A stretch of DNA of 64,000 nucleotides from assembly GCA_964526375.1 (NCBI GenBank), contig CAZGLK010000001.1:1-64000 (forward strand). The letters are read 5' to 3'. Below the pieces are notes generated by a model that ran no database searches, was not told the origin of the DNA, and was given only the letters and a program-made list of their open reading frames with translations. The position numbers and the translations under genes are program-made. Shown one piece after another: positions 6,609 to 12,977 of this stretch. Numbering within the stretch: position 1 is the stretch's first letter; each line of letters begins with the position of its first letter. The DNA is from CAZGLK01 sp964526375 (GTDB taxonomy: Bacteria > Patescibacteriota > Minisyncoccia > JACQLN01).

Positions 6609-7757
6609 ATGAGCTTATCAAGGGCGGCGGTTATCGGCGCGGTGGCGTTTATGGCGGGCGTGGCGGTTTATTCCGTGGCTGGTTTGCAGTGGTGGCTGGT
6701 GAGCGCGCTCGTGGGCGCGGTGGCGGTTTTGGGTGTGGTAGGCGCTCGGGTTAATGTAAAATATCTCGCGCCCATTTTTGTTGTTGTTTTGTCTTTGCTG
6801 GCTGGGCTGGTTTGGGGGGCCGTTTATCGGCCTCAACCGAAGCAGGAAAAAACTTTTTGGCAGGATGCGCGGGCGGCGTTAACGGCCAAGGCAGATAAAA
6901 TTATGCCCCAACCCGAGGCCGCGGTTTTTGACGGCATGGTTTTGGGCTACGATAAAAACATCCCCGCTTCTTTGAAAGACATTTACAACATTACCGGCAC
7001 GCGGCATATTCTGGCCATATCGGGCATGAACATTTCCATTGTGTCCTTAATGCTGATGAGTTTTGGTTTGGCTCTCGGTTTGTGGCGGCGTCAGGCTTTT
7101 TGGCTGGCGCTCGCGGGCATAATCGCTTTTGTTCTTTTGGTAGGCAGTCCGCCTTCAGCTGTTAGGGCCGGCTTGATGGCCGGCATAGTTTTGTGGGCCA
7201 GAAACCACGGTCGGCTGTTCTTAGCTTGGCGGCCGCTGGTATTGGCCGCATTTTTTATGGTCTTGTTGAATCCGCGCCTCTTGATTTTTGACATTGGGTT
7301 TCAGCTTTCTTTTTTGGCGGTGGCCGGCATTTTATATTTTAAGAACTTTTGGGATCATGTTTTCGGCTGGCTGCCCGTAAAACTTGCCCGTGAGTTATTG
7401 TCGCTTTCGTTTGCGGCCCAAATTACCACTTGGCCCATTATTCTTTACAACTTCGGCACCTTTTCACTGGTCGGCCCCATAGCCAATATCTTTGTGGTGC
7501 CGCTTTTAAACCCCATAATGCTTTTGGGTTTAGGATTTGCGATTTTTTCATGGTGGCCGATATTGTCCCAGGTGTTTTTGTGGCCAGCTTGGCTTATCTT
7601 GAAATTAGCCGACAAAGCCGTGGAATTTTTTGCTACCTTCCCTTGGGCCAGTTTGAACTTGGGCCAGCCGGGTTTGATCGTGCTCGCTTATTATCCTTTC
7701 CTGTTGTGGCTGTGGAAGTTTTTAGAAAGAAAGGGCTTGAACGAGGCGGTGCATTGA
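6609..7757 (+). CDS. comEC: ComEC/Rec2 competence-domain membrane protein
   Basis: Channel part of the DNA-uptake protein ComEC, which passes single-stranded DNA across the cytoplasmic membrane. The 382-residue product has about three N-terminal membrane spans, a short OB-like region, then the competence domain with NITGTRHILAISGMNIS (about 126-142), PPSAVRAGLMAG and FDIGFQLSFLAVAGI, followed by more helices. Standard ComEC continues into a metallo-beta-lactamase domain; here that domain is a separate gene 145 bases downstream. The pair implies natural transformation capacity, known for CPR bacteria. Confidence 0.92.
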   Translation: MSLSRAAVIGAVAFMAGVAVYSVAGLQWWLVSALVGAVAVLGVVGARVNVKYLAPIFVVVLSLLAGLVWGAVYRPQPKQEKTFWQDARAALTAKADKIMPQPEAAVFDGMVLGYDKNIPASLKDIYNITGTRHILAISGMNISIVSLMLMSFGLALGLWRRQAFWLALAGIIAFVLLVGSPPSAVRAGLMAGIVLWARNHGRLFLAWRPLVLAAFFMVLLNPRLLIFDIGFQLSFLAVAGILYFKNFWDHVFGWLPVKLARELLSLSFAAQITTWPIILYNFGTFSLVGPIANIFVVPLLNPIMLLGLGFAIFSWWPILSQVFLWPAWLILKLADKAVEFFATFPWASLNLGQPGLIVLAYYPFLLWLWKFLERKGLNEAVH

Positions 7758-7785
7758 TATCGAGGTTGTGTATCCAGTTCATAAA

Positions 7786-7886
7786 CCGACCCGAACAATC
7801 CGAATTTTACCCGAATGACCCGAACCAATTCGGATGAGATATTCGTTAAGTTCGGATTATTTCGCGTCATTCGGATGTATTCGTGG
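7786..7886. repeat. CCGAAT word repeat with inverted halves
   Basis: CCGAATGACCCGAAC-type words on the left and ATTCGG/TTCGGAT words on the right fill the gap between the two halves of comEC. The copies at 12941-12977 share ACCCGAAT. Confidence 0.6.
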
Positions 7887-7902
7887 TTAGGGATCGCGTT
7901 TT

Positions 7903-8721
7903 ATGTGGTTGTCTAAAAAATTTGTCTTGGGGGTTTTGGCGTTTATTTTAATCTTGATTTCTTATGCCGTTTGGCAGAAGGGGAACCAGTCGCCGCGGCT
8001 GGTGTTTTTGAATGTGGGGCAGGGCGATGCCATGCTGGCCAGTTTGCCCGGCGACATTCAAATTTTGGTGGACGCCGGGCCGTCGGGCGAGTTGGCTTCT
8101 AAACTTTCCGGCTATTTGCCTTTTTACGATCGCGATATTGAACTGGCAATTTTAACCCATCCCCACGCCGATCACCTGCGGGGTTTTTTGGAGATATTCA
8201 AAAATTACAATGTTAAAAATTTTATCTTTTCGGGTGCCAATTATTCCAGCCGGGTTTATGCCGATTTTATGGAGGCGTTAAGAAAAGAGGGCAGCGGTGT
8301 TTACTTGGCCGGAAAAGGTGATGTTGTCAGTTATCGGGGCAGACCGATATTGAGAATTTTTTCTCCCGATAAGGTTGAACTTGGGCGTGATTTCAAAAAA
8401 ATTCACGAGGCCAACATTGTTAGCCAGCTGGAACTGGGCCATAGAAAATTTTTGCTGATGGGCGATGCCGAAGAAGATCTTGAATTGCGGCTCATCGCGT
8501 CAAAGACGATTCAAGACGTGGACATTCTAAAAGTCGGCCACCACGGTTCTAAAACCTCCACCTCGGAAAAATTGCTCCAAGCCGCTCGTCCCGAAGAAGC
8601 CATCATCTCCGTCGGCCGCAACTCCTACGGCCACCCCAACCCCGGTGTCCTGGATCGCCTGCATCAAACCGGAGCCAAAGTTTTTAGGACGGATCAGGTG
8701 GGGGATGTGGTTTATAGGTAG
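7903..8721 (+). CDS. ComEC-type metallo-beta-lactamase domain protein, membrane anchored
   Basis: The 272-residue product starts with one membrane span (VLGVLAFILILISYAVW) followed by an MBL fold: FLNVGQGDAMLA, LVDAGPSG, the metal motif THPHADH (about 85-91), LLMGDAEEDLE, and KVGHHGSKTSTS. This is the typical ComEC C-terminal MBL domain, proposed to degrade the incoming non-transported strand. Its separation from the channel gene suggests a ComEC split into two chains, with the added helix keeping it at the membrane. Confidence 0.88.
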   Translation: MWLSKKFVLGVLAFILILISYAVWQKGNQSPRLVFLNVGQGDAMLASLPGDIQILVDAGPSGELASKLSGYLPFYDRDIELAILTHPHADHLRGFLEIFKNYNVKNFIFSGANYSSRVYADFMEALRKEGSGVYLAGKGDVVSYRGRPILRIFSPDKVELGRDFKKIHEANIVSQLELGHRKFLLMGDAEEDLELRLIASKTIQDVDILKVGHHGSKTSTSEKLLQAARPEEAIISVGRNSYGHPNPGVLDRLHQTGAKVFRTDQVGDVVYR

Positions 8722-8752
8722 AAGTTAGAATCTAGAAGTTAGAAAATAGAAT
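8720..8752. repeat. TAGAAGTTAGAA word repeat
   Basis: Two degenerate copies of TAGAAGTTAGAA start at the stop of the MBL gene and run into the 66-bp direct repeat. Confidence 0.5.
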
Positions 8753-8756
8753 ATCT

Positions 8757-8822
8757 TTTGGAGACCGAATCTCCAAAAATTGTAATCCCGGAGTTTCTGT
8801 TTTGGAGACTTAGTCTCCAAAA
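8757..8822. repeat. 66-bp direct repeat, copy A
   Basis: Identical to 9598-9663. Each copy contains two hairpins: GGAGA/TCTCC around CCGAA, and TTTTGGAGAC/GTCTCCAAAA around TTA. The two copies flank the MntA/HepT gene pair. Confidence 0.9.
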
Positions 8823-8826
8823 TTGG

Positions 8827-8858
8827 GCTCCCGGTGAAAAACATCGGGGGCTTTTTTT
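8827..8858 (+). terminator. intrinsic terminator, duplicated sequence
   Basis: Stem GCTCCCGGTG, loop AAAAA, CATCGGGGGC, then seven T. It ends the comEC-side transcript and insulates the toxin-antitoxin pair. The same sequence recurs at 10641-10670. Confidence 0.8.
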
Positions 8859-8887
8859 ATTTTTGAAATTAAGCTAGGATAACAGCA

Positions 8888-9226
8888 ATGAGGTTGGAGC
8901 ATCAATCAGCTGAAGAATTAAAAAAGGAAATCTTGGGAATTACGGGTAAATATCTTGATTTAACCAAGTACCGGCTTTTCTTTTTTGGCTCGCGGGTGGC
9001 GGGTGATGGTGATGAGCATTCCGATGTGGATGTGGGTATTGATGGCATTGAGCCACTCCCGCCCGGGGCTATTTCGAGTATTCAGCAGGAACTGGACGAT
9101 TTGAATACACTCTATAAGATACAGGCTGTTGATTTCCAAAAAGTCTCGGAGGATTTTCGCAGGGTTGCCCTGAGCAAGGTAGAGATAATCAATCAACAAG
9201 ATGAGCAAGCTAACAGCGGTGATTAA
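8888..9226 (+). CDS. mntA: MntA-type nucleotidyltransferase antitoxin
   Basis: A 112-residue minimal nucleotidyltransferase. The catalytic signature GSR (34-36) with SDVDVGI (Ser45, Asp46, Asp48) and a later VDF (Asp82) as likely third carboxylate match the MNT family. In MntA/HepT systems this antitoxin adds AMP to a tyrosine of the HEPN toxin and inactivates it. The gene overlaps the downstream hepT by 26 bases, implying translational coupling. It lies between 66-bp direct repeats. Confidence 0.85.
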   Translation: MRLEHQSAEELKKEILGITGKYLDLTKYRLFFFGSRVAGDGDEHSDVDVGIDGIEPLPPGAISSIQQELDDLNTLYKIQAVDFQKVSEDFRRVALSKVEIINQQDEQANSGD

Positions 9227-9578
9227 ACAATTTGAACAGGCTCTAAGCCGCTTGGACGAGGTTTTGAAAGAACCCAAGACCGATATAGTTAGAGATTCGG
9301 CTATAAAGAGATTTGAGATTGTTTTTGATCTGTCTTGGAAGGCGGTCAAGGTTTTTTTGGAAGAGAAGAAGGGCATAGTTTGCCGCTCTCCGAAGGAATG
9401 TTTTCGTTCGGCTTATCAGGAGAAGCTGTTGGAGTACGACAATTTCTGGCTGGAGCTGACTGATAGTAGAAACGACATTGTGCATGTATACGGTGAATCG
9501 GAGGCGGAGAAAGTTTATGGAATTTTGCCCGAAGCCCTGCTTAGATTTAAGGAGTTGTTGGGTGCTCTCAAATCGTAG
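9201..9578 (+). CDS. hepT: HepT-type HEPN ribonuclease toxin
   Basis: A 125-residue all-helical HEPN protein. The active-site motif RNDIVHVY (Arg90 to Tyr97) is an exact RX4HXY, whose tyrosine is the residue AMPylated by MntA in characterised pairs. It is expected to cut RNA when free of the antitoxin. An FDLSWKAVKVFLEE helix and the overlap with mntA support the assignment to a type VII-like toxin-antitoxin module. ATG 9201 is inside mntA. Confidence 0.87.
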   Translation: MSKLTAVIKQFEQALSRLDEVLKEPKTDIVRDSAIKRFEIVFDLSWKAVKVFLEEKKGIVCRSPKECFRSAYQEKLLEYDNFWLELTDSRNDIVHVYGESEAEKVYGILPEALLRFKELLGALKS

Positions 9579-9597
9579 GCGGATATTCCGGTCTCGA

Positions 9598-9663
9598 TTT
9601 GGAGACCGAATCTCCAAAAATTGTAATCCCGGAGTTTCTGTTTTGGAGACTTAGTCTCCAAAA
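9598..9663. repeat. 66-bp direct repeat, copy B
   Basis: Identical to 8757-8822 over 66 bases, beginning 19 bases after the hepT stop. Confidence 0.9.
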
Positions 9664-9953
9664 ATATCGTTGTTATCTCGGCGATGTATCTAAGTCTGCC
9701 TAAGCTTAGTTTGGGAATGGAATAGCAATTGCTTTGGGTTAGGTTAGGTTAGACCAACAAGGTCGGGTGTTTATAACTTGTCCTTGCGCATTTTTTCAAT
9801 TGGGTATAAGGTTAAAATAATGTAATGTGATGAAAGTTCTTTAAATTTTGTAGGATGCGTCTGCACTGCGTCCGCCATCCGGAGTTTCCGTGCCACGGAG
9901 CTACCGGGTAATCAACGGGGTCGATTTTGGTACATCCAATTAAGGAGGTTACC
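9664..9953. other. intergenic stretch with GGTTA triplet repeat
   Basis: No gene is seen. It contains three tandem GGTTA units (9737-9752), another telomere-like word array, and ends with AAGGAGG (9942-9948), a consensus ribosome binding site for the micro-ORF at 9954. Confidence 0.4.
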
Positions 9954-10025
9954 ATGTTAGCGCCGCGGAATCGTGGCCGACCTCTTCTGAACAGCTCTAA
10001 TTCTGTTTCCGTTCAGGAGAGTTAA
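9954..10025 (+). CDS. micro-ORF with consensus ribosome binding site
   Basis: A 23-residue frame from ATG 9954 to TAA 10025. AAGGAGG ends 5 bases before the ATG, one of the best Shine-Dalgarno sites in the window. The peptide has a basic N-terminal half and a Ser- and Asn-rich C-terminal half, with no hydrophobic segment. A leader peptide or a small secreted or modified peptide are possibilities; no family is recognised. Confidence 0.45.
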   Translation: MLAPRNRGRPLLNSSNSVSVQES

Positions 10026-10360
10026 GCGTCGACTGCCGGGCGGGCGGGAAACAGCGCCAATGCTAACTGGGAGAATGAGATAAACCGGGGTTCGGGGTGT
10101 CGGCTGAGGGGAGAGGTTATCAGCGACAGCCAGGGGATGAAATTGCCGGCGAGGCAGTTCTTCAAAAAATATCTGCTTCGATGATCAATGTTGTCCGGCG
10201 GGCGCGCGTCTGCCGTGTCAGTAACGGGGAGATGCGCGTTCGCCATTTAGTCTCGCTCCGGAACTTAATCAAATCGCCCGCGCCAAAATTGGCAGCGACG
10301 AATTTTGAAAAAGCTCTGGCTTCAACCGCAAGTTGAGGGCATAATAAGGAGGATCCAAAT
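10026..10360. other. GC-rich stretch between two micro-ORFs
   Basis: Composition is clearly GC-richer than neighbouring spacers, without the word repeats typical of them. A 79-codon open frame exists here but has only a GTG start without a ribosome binding site and no recognisable features. The stretch may be a structured RNA or a decayed gene. It ends with AAGGAGG (10346-10352), the binding site of the next micro-ORF. Confidence 0.35.
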
Positions 10361-10480
10361 ATGATTGCCCACAACAATCCCGTGCACACGGCCACGCGCG
10401 CTTCTCCCTCTCCGATCACAGGGAACGCAAGTGGTCACAGCGCCGTCGGTCAGAATCAGAACAGCTCCTCGGAAAACTAG
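10361..10480 (+). CDS. second micro-ORF with consensus ribosome binding site
   Basis: A 39-residue frame from ATG 10361 to TAG 10480, with AAGGAGG ending 8 bases before the start. The peptide is rich in Ser, Asn, Thr, His and Gly, lacks hydrophobic stretches and looks disordered. It has the same layout as the micro-ORF at 9954 (strong ribosome binding site, Ser/Asn-rich end), which suggests a related function. No family is recognised. An intrinsic terminator follows at 10641. Confidence 0.45.
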   Translation: MIAHNNPVHTATRASPSPITGNASGHSAVGQNQNSSSEN

Positions 10481-10640
10481 TCGGAGATGCGTTAAGGCAT
10501 ATCTGATTGTGGGCCGACAGCTATCAAAAAAGGTATGCGGCGCTAGAGTCGCGTTTTGTCTCGGTGCACTAAGGAGCGACCGAGCTCCAAAATGCGGCGG
10601 CTGACGCAAATGTAAGCCATCGAGATTCAACCTCGATAGA

Positions 10641-10670
10641 GCTCCCGGTGAAAAACATCGGGGGCTTTTT
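10641..10670 (+). terminator. intrinsic terminator, duplicate of 8827-8858
   Basis: The same stem GCTCCCGGTG and CATCGGGGGC with loop AAAAA and a T run. It marks the end of a transcript covering the micro-ORF region. Confidence 0.8.
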
Positions 10671-10704
10671 ATTTGTTATTTGTAGCAATATTGCAGAGTC
10701 TTCG

Positions 10705-10744
10705 GATATTTCTGTTTCAGGCGATCGCTGGAAATAGAAATATC
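10705..10744. repeat. 40-bp palindrome with GCGATCGC core
   Basis: Arms GATATTTCT (10705-10713) and AGAAATATC (10736-10744) are symmetric about 10724.5, as is the core GCGATCGC (10721-10728); TTTC and GAAA also pair. It resembles the 44-bp family (CGATCG core, TTTC/GAAA arms) but with different spacing. Confidence 0.6.
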
Positions 10745-10914
10745 TGCTGATAGCCGATAGATGTCGATAGATGCTGATGGATTTGGGTTAGAAGTACCTC
10801 TTTTTTTATTCCGGCAGATACGTTAGACTGACAAAACGCAAATTGACGCGGATGATGACCCTGCTTCGCTAGTCAGCTGCGCAGGACACGGCGCGGATTC
10901 GCGCGGATAATAAT
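10745..10914. repeat. CGATAGATG and CGCGGATT word-repeat spacer
   Basis: CGATAGATG/CTGATAGC words (10746-10786) are followed by GCGCGGATTCGCGCGGAT words (10846-10909) around a CTGC...GCAG hairpin. No gene is visible. It runs up to the start codon of the next gene. Confidence 0.5.
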
Positions 10915-11985
10915 ATGACAAAAGGGTTTCCTATTTTTAAAACAAGAATTAAGGGGGTGAATCAAGTTTTTAAACTGGAAGATCCGGTAGATCGCCAAAA
11001 GTATTTCCGGCTTAAGGCCGGGCGGGAAATAGCAAAAATACGCGGCTACCTAAAGAAAAACACTTTTGTTGGTTTTCTTTTGGGCAAGAAAAATTCGGGT
11101 AAGGGCACTTACGCTAAGTTGTTTATGGAGGCAATTGGCTCAGCCCGCCTTGCTCACATTTCCATTGGCGACATCGTGCGCGGCGTTCACAAAGATTTGA
11201 ATGATAGGAAAAGAAAGAAAGATCTGGTTGAGTTTTTAAGGCGCCGTTATCGCGGGCCGATTACCATTGAAAGCGCCTTGGAGATAATCTTGGGCCGGGA
11301 CACCAAAGGCCTCTTGCCCACGGAAGTCATATTAGCTTTGGTGGAGCGCGAAATTGACAAGCTGGCCGGCAAAGCCGTTTTTATAGACGGTTTCCCGCGC
11401 GATCTGGACCAAATATCTTACTCGCTTTATTTTAGGGCCTTGATGGGTTACCGCGACGACCCCGATTTTTTTGTTTTTATAGATGTGCCTGAAAGCATCA
11501 TAGACGAGCGCATGAAATATCGGGTGGTTTGCCCGTTGTGTCAGACCCCGCGCAATATGCGGGTCCATGCCACCAAAGAGGTGGATTATGATTCCGGCGC
11601 CAAAAAGTTTTACTTGCTGTGCGACAACCCCGGCTGCGGCAAAAAAAGAATGACGGCCAAAGAGGGCGATGAGTTGGGCATTGAGGCTATTCGCTCGCGC
11701 ATAGAAATAGACGATAAAGTTATGAAAACTCTGCTGAACTTTAACGGCATAGACAAAATATATTTGCGCAATTCTGTGCCGGTCAAAACGGCCAAGAGGT
11801 ATGTGGATGACTATGAAATTACGCCGGCTTATCGGTACGAGTGGGACAAAAATGTCAGTAAAGTTAGGATCGTAGAAGAGCCCTGGGTGGTTAAAGACGG
11901 CGCCGGAGAAAAATCTTACAGCTTACTGCCGCCGGCTGTAGTTGTGTCTTTGATTAGGCAAGTGGCCAAGGTTTTATCCTTGTAG
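10915..11985 (+). CDS. adenylate kinase-like nucleoside monophosphate kinase, extended
   Basis: Transfers phosphate from a nucleoside triphosphate to a monophosphate; cytosolic. At 356 residues it is much longer than standard adenylate kinase (about 215). It has an N-terminal extension of about 45 residues, P-loop GKKNSGKGT (57-65), the NMP-binding FIDGFPRD strand, and a LID with a zinc site (CPLC and CDNPGCGKK). A C-terminal extension of about 80 residues follows RSRIEI. The core is adk-like, but substrate choice cannot be read from sequence and the extensions match nothing I know. No other adk candidate is in the window. A terminator follows at 12066. Confidence 0.78.
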   Translation: MTKGFPIFKTRIKGVNQVFKLEDPVDRQKYFRLKAGREIAKIRGYLKKNTFVGFLLGKKNSGKGTYAKLFMEAIGSARLAHISIGDIVRGVHKDLNDRKRKKDLVEFLRRRYRGPITIESALEIILGRDTKGLLPTEVILALVEREIDKLAGKAVFIDGFPRDLDQISYSLYFRALMGYRDDPDFFVFIDVPESIIDERMKYRVVCPLCQTPRNMRVHATKEVDYDSGAKKFYLLCDNPGCGKKRMTAKEGDELGIEAIRSRIEIDDKVMKTLLNFNGIDKIYLRNSVPVKTAKRYVDDYEITPAYRYEWDKNVSKVRIVEEPWVVKDGAGEKSYSLLPPAVVVSLIRQVAKVLSL

Positions 11986-12065
11986 ATGGTCAGCTTCCCA
12001 CATATGTGGATAAATGGTTGTTGACTTTTTGATCTATGGTGCTACACCGAAAGCAAGATAAAAAA

Positions 12066-12092
12066 CCCCAGACTTCAAATCTGGGGCTTTTT
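12066..12092 (+). terminator. intrinsic terminator
   Basis: CCCCAGA (12066-12072), loop CTTCAAA, TCTGGGG (12080-12086), C and five T. It ends the adenylate-kinase-like gene. A consensus DnaA 9-mer (TGTGGATAA) lies just upstream at 12005-12013. Confidence 0.85.
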
Positions 12093-12112
12093 ATGCTGGC
12101 TACGAAATACGA

Positions 12113-12145
12113 CGTAAAGTCGCGTGGCGACCACGTCGCTTTACG
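12113..12145. repeat. nested hairpin containing GTCGCGTGGCGAC
   Basis: The outer arms GTAAAG and CTTTAC enclose the smaller hairpin GTCGC-GTG-GCGAC (12119-12131). The same 13-mer with similar flanking TTTACG/CGTAAA arms occurs inside the NeuB-like gene at 52229-52241. Confidence 0.6.
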
Positions 12146-12171
12146 CGAATTGTTACGAATATACGAATATG
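12145..12171. repeat. ACGAATAT word repeat
   Basis: TTACGAATATACGAATATG is identical at 12153-12171 and 17382-17400, both in short spacers. Confidence 0.6.
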
Positions 12172-12182
12172 AAATCAAGTGG

Positions 12183-12188
12183 TATAAT
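12183..12188 (+). promoter_or_regulatory. -10 element for nth
   Basis: A consensus TATAAT 20 bases upstream of ATG 12208. No convincing -35 is seen because the upstream region is repeat sequence. Confidence 0.45.
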
Positions 12189-12207
12189 TTTAAAAGAGGG
12201 AATTTGT

Positions 12208-12921
12208 ATGTCTAATGTTGTGGCAATAAATCCAAAACTCAAAATCCAAAATCCTAAGCAAATCCCAATGACCAAAATCCAAAACAAATCCCGCGGTGAG
12301 GGTTTAGAAGAGAAAAAGTCTCGGGCGAGCAAGGTTATTGCCTACTTAAAGAAAAAATTTCCCGGTGCCAAAATAGCCCTGAAGTACGGCAACCCAATCC
12401 AATTATTAGTGTCGGTTGTATTATCGGCTCAATGCACCGACAAAAAAGTCAACGAGGTTACGGCGGAGCTGTTTAAGAAATACAAAACAGGGGCTGATTT
12501 TGCCGAAGCGAACACAAAAAAATTTGAGCGGGAAGTAAAGCCCTGCGGGTTTTACCGCAATAAGGCCAAAAATATTATCGCCGCTTGTAAAATCATCCAA
12601 GACAAATTCAAAGGCAAACTGCCGCGAACGATGGCCGAGATGTTAACTTTGCCGGGCGTGGCCCGCAAAACCGCCAATGTGGTTTTGGGCAATGCCTTTG
12701 GTGTGGTGGAGGGGATTGCGGTGGATACGCACATGATCCGCATCAATCAGAAGCTTGGTTTTTCTACCAGTACCGACCCCAAAAAAATTGAGAGGGATCT
12801 TATGCAGATTATTCCTAAAAAGGATTGGTTTAAATACACCTATTTAATAATTGACTACGGCCGCCAGGTTTGCCCGGCGCGGCATAAAAAATGTGAGTGC
12901 GGGATTTATAAAATTAAATAG
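12208..12921 (+). CDS. nth: endonuclease III family DNA glycosylase
   Basis: Removes oxidised pyrimidines and nicks the abasic site in base excision repair. The start at 12208 follows AGAGGG and a TATAAT; about 26 N-terminal residues are encoded by CAAAATCC word repeats (12228-12291). The helix-hairpin-helix LPGVARKTANVVLG with its catalytic lysine and the VDTHMIRI aspartate are present. The C-terminal iron-sulfur loop is abnormal: Cys-x6-Cys-x-Cys followed six residues later by the stop, against the usual Cys-x6-Cys-x2-Cys-x5-Cys. The cluster may be lost, as in some family members. Confidence 0.92.
   Translation: MSNVVAINPKLKIQNPKQIPMTKIQNKSRGEGLEEKKSRASKVIAYLKKKFPGAKIALKYGNPIQLLVSVVLSAQCTDKKVNEVTAELFKKYKTGADFAEANTKKFEREVKPCGFYRNKAKNIIAACKIIQDKFKGKLPRTMAEMLTLPGVARKTANVVLGNAFGVVEGIAVDTHMIRINQKLGFSTSTDPKKIERDLMQIIPKKDWFKYTYLIIDYGRQVCPARHKKCECGIYKIK
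12228..12291 (+). repeat. in-frame CCAAAA word repeat in nth
   Basis: Degenerate copies of AAATCCAAAATCC and AAATCCCAATGACC code for a Lys-, Ile-, Asn-, Gln- and Pro-rich N-terminal tail not expected in endonuclease III. Confidence 0.7.
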
Positions 12922-12940
12922 GATTCGTCTGATAACGCGA

Positions 12941-12977
12941 TCCGAAAAATCCGAATACATCCGAATGACCCGAATAG
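12941..12977. repeat. CCGAAT word repeat
   Basis: TCCGAAAAATCCGAATACATCC-type words and ACCCGAATA between nth and the next gene. The start codon ATG 12965 is embedded in the repeat. Confidence 0.55.

Noticed and set aside
10097..10336. 79-codon open frame
   Set aside because: GTG start without ribosome binding site, no recognisable protein features, GC-rich composition that favours random open frames.
9954..10670. tmRNA, RNase P RNA or other known structured RNA
   Set aside because: The conserved blocks of tmRNA (tRNA-like ends) and RNase P RNA were looked for by eye and not found.
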